Shown here piece by piece: positions 25,193 to 36,400 of a stretch of DNA of 52,557 nt (its first letter is position 1; the number at the start of each line of letters is the position of its first letter). This stretch comes from Clostridiales bacterium UBA1775 (lineage in GTDB: Bacteria; Bacillota; Clostridia; Monoglobales; Firm-18). The notes beneath the pieces are model-generated. The model saw only the letters and a program-made list of their open reading frames with translations, did no database searches and was not told the origin of the DNA. The position numbers and the translations under genes are program-made. The stretch lies in assembly GCA_002314595.1 (NCBI GenBank), contig DCGP01000002.1:7877-60433 (forward strand). The letters run 5' to 3'.

Positions 25193-28100
25193 ATGAAAAA
25201 CAAGATACTATCATTAGTAATATCGTTAATACTATCCGTGTCTATGGTTTCTGCAAACATTGTAAATACAGGGGAAATTGGGGACGCAATTAGTAGTGGA
25301 GATTTTAGCAAAGCAGACGAACTAATCAGGAAAGAAATTCCTGTTACTGAAACTGTTTCCGGCATAATGAATGTTAATGAAAATAATGTAATCAAAGACT
25401 TTAACTTTAACATTTTAGGTATGCAAAATGAAATTATGAAGGACGGAGACATATTTTTTAATAAATTTACTAATGAATTTACCGATGGTTTAAAGGCTAT
25501 GGCAGATATAATGTACGATATTCCAAATGCTCGTTGGGGTGGAGGTACGGCAAACTACATAGGTCTGTTTGAAAATATGGGACCTATCCAGGAACGAAAG
25601 CCAAGCATTTATTTGGAGGGGACTCCTTATGGTAATGCTAAGGCAGGTCAAGTTGCATACGAAGGTGTTACAATGGGACCTGTTGAGTTTATAAAAATGA
25701 TTCAAATGATTAACCCTGATGCTTCATTTATTTTTTGCCTACCGTTAGATGTTAACACACCTGAACAAACACTTAATTTTACAAGATTTTTATTAGACGG
25801 CAAGGACGAATCTAAATGGGGTGCATTACGTGCATCTTACGGCATAGAAGAGCCAGTTAATCTTTACGGCTTTGAGCTTGGAAATGAAGATTATTTTTCT
25901 GCAGAGCCTGATGTTGTACTTGACAATTATGATAGCTTAACAAATGAAGAAAAAGCTGAATTTGTTGACTCCGAAAGATATATTGAACTTAGAGATGAGG
26001 CAATAGACAGATATATAAATACAAGTTTAGAACACTTAAACACAATTCATAGTGCTTATCCTGATGTTAAGTTTTATCCAAATGTAAATGGCGGATTGGA
26101 TAGGGTAAGTTGTGAAGCGTGGGACTGTGCTGTTGCAAACAGGTTATGCAATCAACCGGGTGTTGATGGTGTTGCTTACCATGCCTATTATTCAGGATAT
26201 ACATCAACAGAAACCAATATGAGAAGAATGGATACAATTCAAAGTTGGTTTGTTAGGGAAACAGGCAAAAAGACAAAGTTTATTCACACAGAACACGCAA
26301 AGTGGGGTGCTAATGAATCTATAACAAGACAATCTCACTATTCTGCACTTTGTGAGCCGTTTTTTATAAATGCAATGCAAATGCGTGATGATGTATTAAC
26401 TGCAAATTATCACAATATTGTATGTGGGTCTACATTACAAAATCCCGGAACATGGGCGTTCTTTACTCGTAAAGGTGATAAATATTACGAGGCAGGCATC
26501 AACAAGGTATACAAGCTCTATACAGAAAATATGGGTAATAAAATTATTCAATCGGATATATATTTAAGAAATAATGAGGGTGATGGTGCAACTGCCATTG
26601 CTACCAAGAAGGATGACGGAACAATTGTACTTGCGATAACAAACTACTATGAGGATAAAAACATAGACTTGGATTTGCAATTTAAAGGGGAATATACATT
26701 AACCAAGGACAGCGTATTTACAGCACCAAATTATTCGTCAATTGTATATGGGGAAAGCACAAAGGATGTGTTTAGAGTAACTACATCTTACGGAAAAAGT
26801 AGTTCAAAAAGTTATTTGTTGCCAAGTAAATCATTGGTTATATTGGAATTGACTCCTAAAAAAAGTGGGGATAAGACTGAATATAAATATCAAGAAAATA
26901 TAAATGAAAATTTTGATAGTTACAAAGTAACTACAACACCATTTACTCTTAATAAATCGTTAGGTATTTCAAACGTAAAAACTGTTGGTAATTGGACATT
27001 AAAAGCATACAGAAGCCTGCTGTATTCAAAAAATTCAACAGTAGCAGTAACATCTAATAAAACTCTTAAAATGACCCCTACTGCTTGCAGTTATTTGTCA
27101 ACTGCATTTCCGGTGCTGGAATACGGAGGCGGATTGGAAGAATTAGGCGAACATTTTCAATTTAAATTTGACTATAACAAAATAAATACTGCCTCAGGTG
27201 GGGGCATTAAATTTATGATTCACAATAATGGCAAAAACTACTATGTTTTGTGGCTTTGCGGACTTTCGGAAGAAAGTTACAAGTGGATATTCAACAAGGT
27301 TGTTGATAATGAAGTTGCAGCAACTGTAAATGGTGAGGAATATACAGGATACAGCCAAATTAAGGAAGGTACAAAAAGTGGCCCAATTCATGGAAATGGT
27401 ACGGTTACATTAGAATATGACGCAGGAAAAATATCTTGGAAGATTGATGGATACGAATATAAGGACGTTGCATATAGTTCTACAGGCTCTTATAAGGACA
27501 AATCTCCATTTACGGTTAATATTGGAAAAACGACATTTGCCTTTGGCTCAAATTCCTCAAATGCTGACGAAACCAGGGGATTTGAATACGATAACATCAG
27601 TGTAGGAAGCTTTGTTGCAGATAAAACAGTAGTTTATGAAACAACCAATTCGGAGAATTATCCTAAATTAAAAAAGAACGAAGACAGCAAGGACGAATTT
27701 GTTGTAAATGGTGAGCCAAGCAATGTTATCTATGTGGACAGAACCACTGCATTTTCAAAAAATATTCTCTATTTCCCAATAGCATCGGCAATTAGAAAAA
27801 TTGTTAATACAGGTGATACAAAGGTTAAAGTTTATGCTTCAACAGATGATTATTCGTATAAACTAATAGCAGAGGTAGAACCAAGGGAAGCATTTGTTAA
27901 CAATCTTTCCGACCAGAAATTCTCATACGTTAAATTGGAAGGTGGTACTGCAAAAATCTATACGGATTTAAACGATAATACAGTATTGACTGCAAAAGAG
28001 GACGTATGTGATTTGCTTGCATATGTAAATGGTAATAAAGATAATATAACTTATACATCATCTAACAGAAACATTGCATATATTGAGGATAATAAGCTAA

Positions 28101-29116
28101 TTCCTTTGCGTAACGGAACAGTTACAATTACTGCAACAAGAGGAACAGACAGTGTATCAAAAACCGTAAAAGTCAGTGCATTTACAGAATACAGCGAAGA
28201 TTTTATGGGTTATCAAAGGGATACTGTGTTTAATTCGCCAACCTCAGATGCAAATAGAAGAATTAACGTAGGTGGAGATTGGTACTTCATTATGGGACAC
28301 AACGGAACAATGAGTGCTGTGCCAAATATACAATTTACCGAAAAGGGACTTTCTTACTACGGCACAGGTGGTGTTAACATTTTTTACGGCTGTGTTCCAT
28401 ATTTAAGATATGATGGCGATTATTCAGGATTAAGTGATAAATATTCAATAAGTATGAACTATGAAAAGGATTCGGTTATGTCAGGTCTTGGAATTAGGCT
28501 TGGTATGCATAATGACGATTCTAACTACTATATGTTAGAACTATCATCAGGAGGCAAGGGTAGTGGTTACGTTTGGTCATTCTACAAGGTTAAAGACCAT
28601 GTAATTGTTGCAAGAAAAGACGGCGAAGAATATACCGGTTATAATCACGACGGAACAGGCCCGTTACAAGGCAAGGGCTTTGTTAAAATTGATGTTGACG
28701 GCAACAAAATTACTTGGAACATTAACGGAAAAAGATATAATAACCGTCCTTATGATGTTACACATACATTTGAAGATGATGAACCATTTGATGTTTCCCC
28801 AAGAAATACAAGAATTGCGCTTGTTTCCTATGGGTACAGAAACACCTATGCAATGCATATTTCAAACTTTAAATTTGTAGGCGACGACAACAAGGTTATA
28901 ATTGACTCGCCACTTAAAAACGGTGATAAATATGTTGATATGTCAAATAGTACAAATCCAATTAAAATAATAAAAGATGGTAATAGTTACGAATATGTGA
29001 AGGATAATGTAGGAGATAAATTCTTTAAAATAACACCATCAGACTATAAAACATCAAGTACAAAGCTATTGTTTTGGGACTTGAACACATTGCTTCCGTA
29101 TACATCAGCGAGATAA
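25193..29116 (+). CDS. Giant secreted GH-A-like glycosidase + cassette (paralog 4)
   Basis: A 1307-residue exported enzyme with a short signal peptide (1-21, ending SMVSA). Barrel about 50-545, with ARWGGGTAN, acid/base Glu232 in FELGNEDYF and nucleophile Glu367 in HTEHAKW; lectin-like 572-806; beta domain 832-925; Big2 935-993; lectin-like 1000-1232; C-terminal tail ending LFWDLNTLLPY, where the usual final KPL has become LPY. Very similar to paralogs 3 and 5 over the barrel, but its first lectin module is shorter because it lacks their inserted loop. Monocistronic between its own consensus promoter and terminator. No cell-wall anchor is visible. The activity is inferred and not assignable to one GH family by eye. 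Confidence 0.83.
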   Translation: MKNKILSLVISLILSVSMVSANIVNTGEIGDAISSGDFSKADELIRKEIPVTETVSGIMNVNENNVIKDFNFNILGMQNEIMKDGDIFFNKFTNEFTDGLKAMADIMYDIPNARWGGGTANYIGLFENMGPIQERKPSIYLEGTPYGNAKAGQVAYEGVTMGPVEFIKMIQMINPDASFIFCLPLDVNTPEQTLNFTRFLLDGKDESKWGALRASYGIEEPVNLYGFELGNEDYFSAEPDVVLDNYDSLTNEEKAEFVDSERYIELRDEAIDRYINTSLEHLNTIHSAYPDVKFYPNVNGGLDRVSCEAWDCAVANRLCNQPGVDGVAYHAYYSGYTSTETNMRRMDTIQSWFVRETGKKTKFIHTEHAKWGANESITRQSHYSALCEPFFINAMQMRDDVLTANYHNIVCGSTLQNPGTWAFFTRKGDKYYEAGINKVYKLYTENMGNKIIQSDIYLRNNEGDGATAIATKKDDGTIVLAITNYYEDKNIDLDLQFKGEYTLTKDSVFTAPNYSSIVYGESTKDVFRVTTSYGKSSSKSYLLPSKSLVILELTPKKSGDKTEYKYQENINENFDSYKVTTTPFTLNKSLGISNVKTVGNWTLKAYRSLLYSKNSTVAVTSNKTLKMTPTACSYLSTAFPVLEYGGGLEELGEHFQFKFDYNKINTASGGGIKFMIHNNGKNYYVLWLCGLSEESYKWIFNKVVDNEVAATVNGEEYTGYSQIKEGTKSGPIHGNGTVTLEYDAGKISWKIDGYEYKDVAYSSTGSYKDKSPFTVNIGKTTFAFGSNSSNADETRGFEYDNISVGSFVADKTVVYETTNSENYPKLKKNEDSKDEFVVNGEPSNVIYVDRTTAFSKNILYFPIASAIRKIVNTGDTKVKVYASTDDYSYKLIAEVEPREAFVNNLSDQKFSYVKLEGGTAKIYTDLNDNTVLTAKEDVCDLLAYVNGNKDNITYTSSNRNIAYIEDNKLIPLRNGTVTITATRGTDSVSKTVKVSAFTEYSEDFMGYQRDTVFNSPTSDANRRINVGGDWYFIMGHNGTMSAVPNIQFTEKGLSYYGTGGVNIFYGCVPYLRYDGDYSGLSDKYSISMNYEKDSVMSGLGIRLGMHNDDSNYYMLELSSGGKGSGYVWSFYKVKDHVIVARKDGEEYTGYNHDGTGPLQGKGFVKIDVDGNKITWNINGKRYNNRPYDVTHTFEDDEPFDVSPRNTRIALVSYGYRNTYAMHISNFKFVGDDNKVIIDSPLKNGDKYVDMSNSTNPIKIIKDGNSYEYVKDNVGDKFFKITPSDYKTSSTKLLFWDLNTLLPYTSAR

Positions 29117-29121
29117 ACTGT

Positions 29122-29156
29122 AAAAACACGAGTTTTACTTAAACTCGTGTTTTTTT
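29122..29156 (+). terminator. Intrinsic terminator after enzyme paralog 4
   Basis: The stem AAAAACACGAGTTT / AAACTCGTGTTTTT with a 5-nt loop and T-run. Confidence 0.92.
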
Positions 29157-29157
29157 G

Positions 29158-29186
29158 TTGACTTTTGTAAGTTGGTTTGTTATAAT
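29158..29186 (+). promoter_or_regulatory. Promoter for enzyme paralog 5
   Basis: TTGACT (29158-29163), a 17-bp spacer and TATAAT (29181-29186), directly after the terminator T-run. Confidence 0.9.
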
Positions 29187-29219
29187 TATGGCAAAGTGTA
29201 AAATGAGGTGGTGTGTGTA

Positions 29220-32200
29220 ATGAAAGAGAAGATTTTATCATTAGTCTTGGCGTCTGCATTGTTAGTAACGTCCTCGGTTTCTGCAAATATCGTAAGTACA
29301 ACCGATATAGGTACTGCGTTAGGTTCCGGTGATTTTGAAACGGCAGACAGGCTAATTAAACAAGAGGTTGTTGCTGACCCAAGCCTTACGGTTACGGGAA
29401 CAATGACAATTAACGAGAACAATGTTCTAAAGGATTTTAACTGGAACGTTTTGGGTATGCAAAACGAAATTATGAAGGACGGAGATATTTTCTTTAATAG
29501 GTTTACTAACGAATTTACCGACGGATTTATGGCAATGGCAGATATTATGTATGACATTCCAACAGCTCGTTGGGGTGGAGGTACGTCAAACTATATTGGA
29601 CTATTTGAAAACATGGGGCCTTTAGAGGAAAGAAAGCCAAGTGTTTATATTGCCGAAACACCTTACGGAAGTTTTAAAGCAGGGCAGGTTGCAACAGAAG
29701 GTGTTAGTATGGGCCCTGTTGAATTTATTAAAATGATTCAAATGATTAACCCTAATGCATCATTTATGTTTTGTTTGCCGTTAGATGTTAATACACCTGA
29801 ACAAACACTTAATTTTACAAGGTTCTTGTTAGATGATAAAAATGAGTCGGAATGGGGCGCGTTACGTGCATCTTACGGCATAGAAGAGCCTGTTAACTTG
29901 TTAGGCTATGAGCTTGGTAACGAGGACTATTTTACATCAGAGCCTGACGTTGTTAACAGCGAATACGCAAAACTTTCAACAGAAGAACAAAACAGTTACA
30001 ATACATCATCAGAATATATAAAGTTAAGAGACAGAGCAATAGACAGATATGTAAATGTTTGCCTTGCTCATTTACAAGCAATACACAAGGAATATCCTGA
30101 GGTTAAGTTTTACCCGAATGTAAACGGTGGTATAGACAGAGTAAGCTGTGAGGCATGGGACGTTGCTGTTGCAAACAGGTTATGCAATCAACCCGGTGTT
30201 GATGGTGTAGCATACCACGCATATTATGCAGCCCATGGTTCAACAATTACAAATGAAAGAAGAATGGACGCAATTCAAAGCTGGTTTGTTAGAGAAACAG
30301 GCAAGAAGACAAAGTTTGTTCATACTGAACACGCTAAATGGAGTGCTAATGAATCTATAACAAGACAGTCTCATTATTCGGCACTATGTGAACCATTCTT
30401 TATTAACCACATGGTAATGCGTGATGATATTGTTTGTGCAAATTATCACAATATTGTTTGCGGTAGCACATTAAGAAACCCCGGAACATGGGCATTCTTT
30501 ACTCGTAAAGGGGATAAATACTACGAAGCAGGTATCAATAAAGTATATAAGCTTTACACAGAAAATTTGGGAAATAAAGTTATAAAGTCCGATGTTAGTT
30601 TGGATAACTGGGATAATGAACAAATTTCAGCCATTGCAACTAAAAAAGAGGACGGAACAGTTGTACTATCACTAACAAATTATTACGAAGACAGAAATAT
30701 TGATTTAGATATTGACTTAAACGGAGAATACAAAATTTCAAAAACAAGCGTATTTACTGCACCGAACTATTCGTCAATAGTATATGGCGATAGTACCAAG
30801 GACGTATATAGAGTTACAACAACCTATGGTGGTGGCAAGATAAGCAACTATACTATTCCTAATAAATCTCTTGCTATTTTAGTGTTGACACCTGCAGGAA
30901 GTGGGGACGATGACACAGTATATTCATACGAAGAAATTGTTAACGAAGATTTTGAAAGCTATGATGTAACAACTACACCTTTTACACTTGTTAAAAATTC
31001 CGGAGTAAATTCAATAAATACATTTGGAAAATGGAATTTGAAAACATATGTTAATGTATTATATTCGACAAATTCAAGTGCGTCTATTACGGAAGATAAG
31101 GAATTAAAGATGACACCTACCTCGGTAGGATATAACTATGCAGCATTTCCTGTCCTTGAATATGGTGGAGATTTGTCCAAGCTTGAAAACCACTTTAAAA
31201 TAAGCTTTGACTATAATAAAGCATCAACTACCTCCGGTGGTGGCATTAAGTTTATGGTACATAATAACGGTAAAAACTATTATGTATTGTGGCTTTGTGG
31301 GTTATTTGAAGATAAATATAAGTGGTTGTTTAACAAGGTTGAAAATAACCAAATTGTAGACACTGTATATGGTGAAACATATACTGCTTATAACGATTCA
31401 AAGGAAAAGGCACCTGAGGAAGCAAAATTAACCGGAATAACCGAAGGAACAATTAGTGCAAATTCAAAAGACTATGATTTAACAAAATATACAGGCTCCT
31501 TATTGGCAACTTTAAAAAGTGGGCCTATTCACTATAAGGGTACAGTAGGCATTGAATATGACAATGGTAAAATATCATGGGCAATTGACGGATATGAATA
31601 TGATGTGGTTGAGTATCATTCCGAAGGAAAATACACGGACAAAACACCATTTTCAGTAAATGCAAAATCAACTACATTCTCGTTAGGTTCAAATTCTTCT
31701 ACACCTGACACTAACAGGTATATTACTTACGACAATATAAAAATTGGAAGTTATGTTCCTAAAAAAGAGGTTGTAGAGGAAGAATCAAATTCGGAAAACT
31801 ATCCACAAATCAAAAAAGAGGAAAACAGCACAGATGAATTTGTTGTAAACGACGAACCAAACAGTGTAATATATGCAGACAGAACTATCCCTTATGGAGA
31901 AAATATGCTATATTGCCCCACATCTTCTTCGGTTAGAAAAATAGTTAACACAGGGGATACAACAGTTAAGGTTTATGCCTCAACAGATAATTATTCTTAT
32001 AAACTAATTGCAGAGGTTGAACCAAGTGAGACATTTGTAAATAACCTTTCATCAAAGAAATTCTCTTATATCAAGCTTGTAGGAGGAACTGCTAAGGTTT
32101 ACACAGATTTAAATGAAGATATGGTTTTAACTGCCATAGAGGATGTATGTGATTTGTCTGCCAAGGTTAACGGAAGCACAGAAAATATAACATACACTTC

Positions 32201-33266
32201 ATCTAATAGGAATATTGCATATATTGAGGATAACAAGTTAATTCCTTTGCGTAACGGGGAGGTTACAATTACTGCAACCAACGGAACCGACAGTGTATCT
32301 AAAACTGTAAAGGTTAGTGCACTTACACAGTTTAAGGACAACTTCCAATCCTTTACAAAAGGTGTCGAAATTCAGCCGTCTTTCCCGGATTCTTACCAAA
32401 AAGTAAGCATAGGAAACGATTGGAGCTTCATTAGAGGCTATGGCGGTTTAATGGGTGCAATGCCAAAAATTATATTTGATAAAAATGGTATGAACTATTA
32501 CGGAACAGGTGGCGTAAGAATATTCTATCATGCTGTTCCATATTTAAGATATGACGGAGATTATTCCGGCCTTGGAGAAAAATATACAATTAAATTAACA
32601 TACAACAGGTCCTCTGTTATGTCAGGCTTGGGCATTAAATTTGGTTTGCACAATGATGATTCTAACTACTATATGTTAGAGCTTTCATCAGGCGGTAGTG
32701 GTAGTGGCTATGTGTGGTCGTTCTACAAGGTTATAGAGCATGGAATAGAAAACCAAGTAAACGGTGAAGAGTACACAGCATACAACGCAGATAAAACAGG
32801 CCCGTTACAAGGTAAGGGTACTGTGGAAATAAACGTTGATGGTAACAATATTTCTTGGAAGATAGACGGTAGAAGATACAGTAACAGAAAATACACGGGT
32901 ACAGGCTCATTTACTGATGAAAATCCGTTTAATGTATCACCGAGAAACACAAGAGTGGCACTTGTTTCGTACGCATACAATAACGGATATTACACTACAA
33001 TTTCCAACTTTGAAATTGTTGGGGACGGTGATAAGAAAATTATTGAATCACCACTTAATAACGGGGACAAGTACATAAGCATATCAGGTGGAACAAACCC
33101 AATAAAGATAATTAAGGACGACAATGATTATCAGTACGAAAAGGAAGAGGCAGGAGATAATTTCTTTAAGATTTCCCCATCAGATTACAAGACGGCAAAT
33201 ACAAAAATAATGTTTATTGATTTGGATACCTTAAAGCCTCTTGTATCACAAAGTGAATTAAAATAA
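29220..33266 (+). CDS. Giant secreted GH-A-like glycosidase + cassette (paralog 5)
   Basis: A 1348-residue exported enzyme. ATG 29220 is chosen over an in-frame ATG at 29208 because GAGGTGG (29205-29211) would overlap the latter, and 29220 starts the signal peptide MKEKILSLVLASALLV. Barrel about 52-550 (ARWGGGTSN, acid/base Glu235 in YELGNEDYF, nucleophile Glu370 in HTEHAKW); lectin-like 576-843, containing the extra loop seen in paralog 3; beta domain 868-965; Big2 972-1035; lectin-like 1040-1273; C-terminal tail ending FIDLDTLKPL, with Ile replacing the usual Trp. Monocistronic. The N-terminus closely resembles that of paralog 4, suggesting recent tandem duplication; this is an inference from shared residues, not a computed identity. 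Confidence 0.83.
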   Translation: MKEKILSLVLASALLVTSSVSANIVSTTDIGTALGSGDFETADRLIKQEVVADPSLTVTGTMTINENNVLKDFNWNVLGMQNEIMKDGDIFFNRFTNEFTDGFMAMADIMYDIPTARWGGGTSNYIGLFENMGPLEERKPSVYIAETPYGSFKAGQVATEGVSMGPVEFIKMIQMINPNASFMFCLPLDVNTPEQTLNFTRFLLDDKNESEWGALRASYGIEEPVNLLGYELGNEDYFTSEPDVVNSEYAKLSTEEQNSYNTSSEYIKLRDRAIDRYVNVCLAHLQAIHKEYPEVKFYPNVNGGIDRVSCEAWDVAVANRLCNQPGVDGVAYHAYYAAHGSTITNERRMDAIQSWFVRETGKKTKFVHTEHAKWSANESITRQSHYSALCEPFFINHMVMRDDIVCANYHNIVCGSTLRNPGTWAFFTRKGDKYYEAGINKVYKLYTENLGNKVIKSDVSLDNWDNEQISAIATKKEDGTVVLSLTNYYEDRNIDLDIDLNGEYKISKTSVFTAPNYSSIVYGDSTKDVYRVTTTYGGGKISNYTIPNKSLAILVLTPAGSGDDDTVYSYEEIVNEDFESYDVTTTPFTLVKNSGVNSINTFGKWNLKTYVNVLYSTNSSASITEDKELKMTPTSVGYNYAAFPVLEYGGDLSKLENHFKISFDYNKASTTSGGGIKFMVHNNGKNYYVLWLCGLFEDKYKWLFNKVENNQIVDTVYGETYTAYNDSKEKAPEEAKLTGITEGTISANSKDYDLTKYTGSLLATLKSGPIHYKGTVGIEYDNGKISWAIDGYEYDVVEYHSEGKYTDKTPFSVNAKSTTFSLGSNSSTPDTNRYITYDNIKIGSYVPKKEVVEEESNSENYPQIKKEENSTDEFVVNDEPNSVIYADRTIPYGENMLYCPTSSSVRKIVNTGDTTVKVYASTDNYSYKLIAEVEPSETFVNNLSSKKFSYIKLVGGTAKVYTDLNEDMVLTAIEDVCDLSAKVNGSTENITYTSSNRNIAYIEDNKLIPLRNGEVTITATNGTDSVSKTVKVSALTQFKDNFQSFTKGVEIQPSFPDSYQKVSIGNDWSFIRGYGGLMGAMPKIIFDKNGMNYYGTGGVRIFYHAVPYLRYDGDYSGLGEKYTIKLTYNRSSVMSGLGIKFGLHNDDSNYYMLELSSGGSGSGYVWSFYKVIEHGIENQVNGEEYTAYNADKTGPLQGKGTVEINVDGNNISWKIDGRRYSNRKYTGTGSFTDENPFNVSPRNTRVALVSYAYNNGYYTTISNFEIVGDGDKKIIESPLNNGDKYISISGGTNPIKIIKDDNDYQYEKEEAGDNFFKISPSDYKTANTKIMFIDLDTLKPLVSQSELK

Positions 33267-33271
33267 TTTTA

Positions 33272-33307
33272 AATATACGGACTGTAACAGGTCCGTATAT
33301 TTTTTTT
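33272..33307 (+). terminator. Intrinsic terminator after enzyme paralog 5
   Basis: The arms ATATACGGAC and GTCCGTATAT with an 8-nt loop, then TTTTTTT. Confidence 0.9.
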
Positions 33308-33318
33308 GCTAAAATTAC

Positions 33319-33347
33319 TTGATTTTTTTATATTTTTATTGTATAAT
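33319..33347 (+). promoter_or_regulatory. Promoter for enzyme paralog 6 with conserved leader
   Basis: TTGATT (33319-33324), 17 bp and TATAAT (33342-33347). The leader (33357-33393) has an inverted repeat GTTTA/TAAAC and then a degenerate GTTGAT element, in the same order and spacing as in the leader at 37467-37503. Confidence 0.85.
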
Positions 33348-33409
33348 TATTTGTGTGTTTATGAAAGTGTAAACTTGTTGATAAAATGTAAACAATTGGA
33401 GGATAAATT

Positions 33410-36400
33410 ATGAAATTGAAAGGATTGAACAAGGCATTATCGTCTTTGATGTTAGCTACTGTAATGGCTACAAGCGTTTCTCTTGTGGCTTATGCAGTTT
33501 CAAGCAGTGATATTAACACTGCAATAAGTAATAGAGATTATGAAACGGCACACAATTTGATTTTTACAGAATCCGGAAGTGGTTCATCTACTAACACTGT
33601 TAATATTTCCGTTAACGAGAACAATGAGTTAAAGGATTTTAATGCAAATGTAATGGGTATGCAGTGCGAAATTATGAATTACGGATTGAACTTCTTTGAT
33701 AGATATACTAATAATTTGTCAGAAGGATATTATGCTATTGCAGATAAAATGTACGATATTCCAACAGCTCGTTGGGGTGGTGGTACTGCAAATCTTGTTC
33801 ATTGGCTTAATAACATTGGCCCTAAAGAGGACAGAAAAGCAAGTTATTATATAAATAATTTATCAAGACAAAAAATTGGCAAGTTGGCATTTAACCCAAC
33901 CGATATGGGACCGGTTGAATTTATTAAGGCAATTTATGCTTCAAACCCAGATGCATCATTTATGTTTGTAATTCCGATGGATGTTCAAACTCCGGAAGAA
34001 ACATTGAATTTTACAAGATTTCTTTTAGATGATAAAAATGAGTCCGAATGGGGTGCTCTTCGTGCTTCATACGGTATTGAAAACCCGGTTAAGCTTTTAG
34101 GTTACGAGCTTGGTAACGAGTACTACTTCTTGGCAGAGCCGGAAGATGGTATGGATAAAAATTCACAAGCTTATGCAGATTACAAGGCCGAGGCAATCAA
34201 TAATTATATTTCAATTTCCAAAGACCATTATAAAGCAGTGCATGATGTTTACCCTGATGTTAAGTTCTATCCATGTGTAAATGGTAGGTCTGAACGAGCA
34301 GGCACACATGATTGGAACTCTACGGTTGCAAGTGAGCTTTGCACTTTGCCCGGTGTTGACGGCGTTGCATACCACGCTTACTATGGTGGTATTCCATGGG
34401 GCGTTGTAGGGGACGAAAATGAAATTGAAAAATTACAACAATTATGCGTTGAAACAATAGGAAGAAGAGTAAACATTGTTCATACAGAGCACGCCCTTTG
34501 GTCTTCTAATCAAGGTGTAAGACGACTTTCGTTAGAGGCGGCGCTTGCTGAGGCATCATTTATTTCAAGAATGGCAAGACGTGATGATATTGTTTCTGCC
34601 GATTATCATTCATATACAACATGGGGTACTTGGGGCTTCTATACCAAGTCCGGTAACAAATTCTACGAAATGGGTGTTAACAAAGTATACAAAATGTTCC
34701 AAGAAAACTACGGAAACAAGCTTGTTGAAACCAATGTTACAAGCGATGGTCATGGAATAGCTTGTTGGGGTGAATACCTTGTTACAAAAGCACCAAACGG
34801 TAATTTGGTACTTTCATTCTTAAATAATAGCGAAAGTGCAGATATGTCAGTCAACTTGTCGTTTGCAAAGGATTACACGCTTATTAAAAAGAGTGTATTC
34901 ACTGCACCAAATATGGCATCACTTGTAATAGATGAGGCAACAAAAGATGTGTTTAGTTTAAAAACAACATACGAGGAAGAAGAACACTTTAACAATATTG
35001 TTGTTCCGGTAAAATCTGTCGTTGTAATAACATTGGCAAAGCCCGGAACATTTGAGAGTCATTTATCTGAGGAAAAAGACATTACAATGGTTGACGATGA
35101 TTTTGAAGATTATCCGTTATCGCAATCACCGATTTATCTTGACAAAACTGATGGTGCAACATCAAAAAAACTATGTGGGGATTGGAAAACAATGCTACAC
35201 AGAAGTGTTGTTTATAATGCTAACTCACAGGTGTCTGTTGTAAATGCATCAGGTAACAAAATGGTACATATGACACCTACTGCCGTATCTTACACGGTAA
35301 GTGGCTTCCCATTACTTGAATACGATGGAGATTACAGTTCATTATCTAATAAATTTGCAATAGAATTTGATGTGGACAAGTCGTCTGTTCAAACCGGCTG
35401 CGGTGTTAAGTTTATGATGCATAATAACGGAAATAATTACTATGTATTATGGTTAAACGGTGCAAAGGACGAACAGTATTTGTGGACATTTGCCAAGGTT
35501 GAAAACGGTACAGTATCATATAGCGAAAACGGTGAAGCATACACCGACAGAGCAGCAGACCCTAATGGTGCTTTACATGGATTTAACCATATTAAGGTTG
35601 AATACGATAATGGTGAAATAACTTGGACAATTGATGGTAAAAGATACTGTCAAAGAGATTATGACGTTACAAAAACCTATGACGACCCAACACCATTTAC
35701 AGTAAATCCTAAGGATACAAGAATTGGGTTTGGTTGTAATGCGTCAATTTCAAACAATGCATATATCGTTGCTTATTATGACAATATAAAAATTACAACA
35801 TTTGGTAAGGAAATGGAACAATATCCAGTTGAGCCGGAATATCCTGATTTGCAAAAGGATGAGAATAGTACAGATGAATTTGTTGTAAATGGTGAGCCTG
35901 ACGATGTAATTTATGTTGAAAGAAAAATCAAGTACAACGATGATGGCGTATACCAGACACCTGTTCCCTCAACAGTTAGAAAGCTTATTAACAAAGGGGA
36001 CGAAAATGCAACGGTTTATGTTTCAACAGACGAATATTCATACAAGAAATTGGTAGACCTCGCACCCGGAGAAGAATTTGTTAATACTCTAACAGCAAAG
36101 GAGTATTCGTATATTAAAATTGACGGTTGCCAAGATGTAGAAGTTTATACAGACCTTAACAGTTCTGAAGTGTTTACGGCAGAAAAAGACTATGGTAAAA
36201 TTTCTGCAAGAATTGGCGGAAGTGAGGAAAATATTACATATTCTTCATCTAATAGAAACATTGCACTAATTGAGGACGGATATTTTATCCCACTTCGTAA
36301 TGGCGTTGCAACAATCACAGCTACAAACGGGGCAGAAAGTGTGTCCAAAGAGGTTAATGTCAAAAAATTTGGCGAGTATTACGATGATTTTAAAACCTAT

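Noticed and set aside
28664..28858. Antisense and alternative-frame ORFs of 60-125 codons across the enzyme genes
   Set aside because: They are shadows of A/T-rich genes with repeated protein motifs. They lack ribosome binding sites and family-like sequence, and recur at equivalent places in the paralogs.
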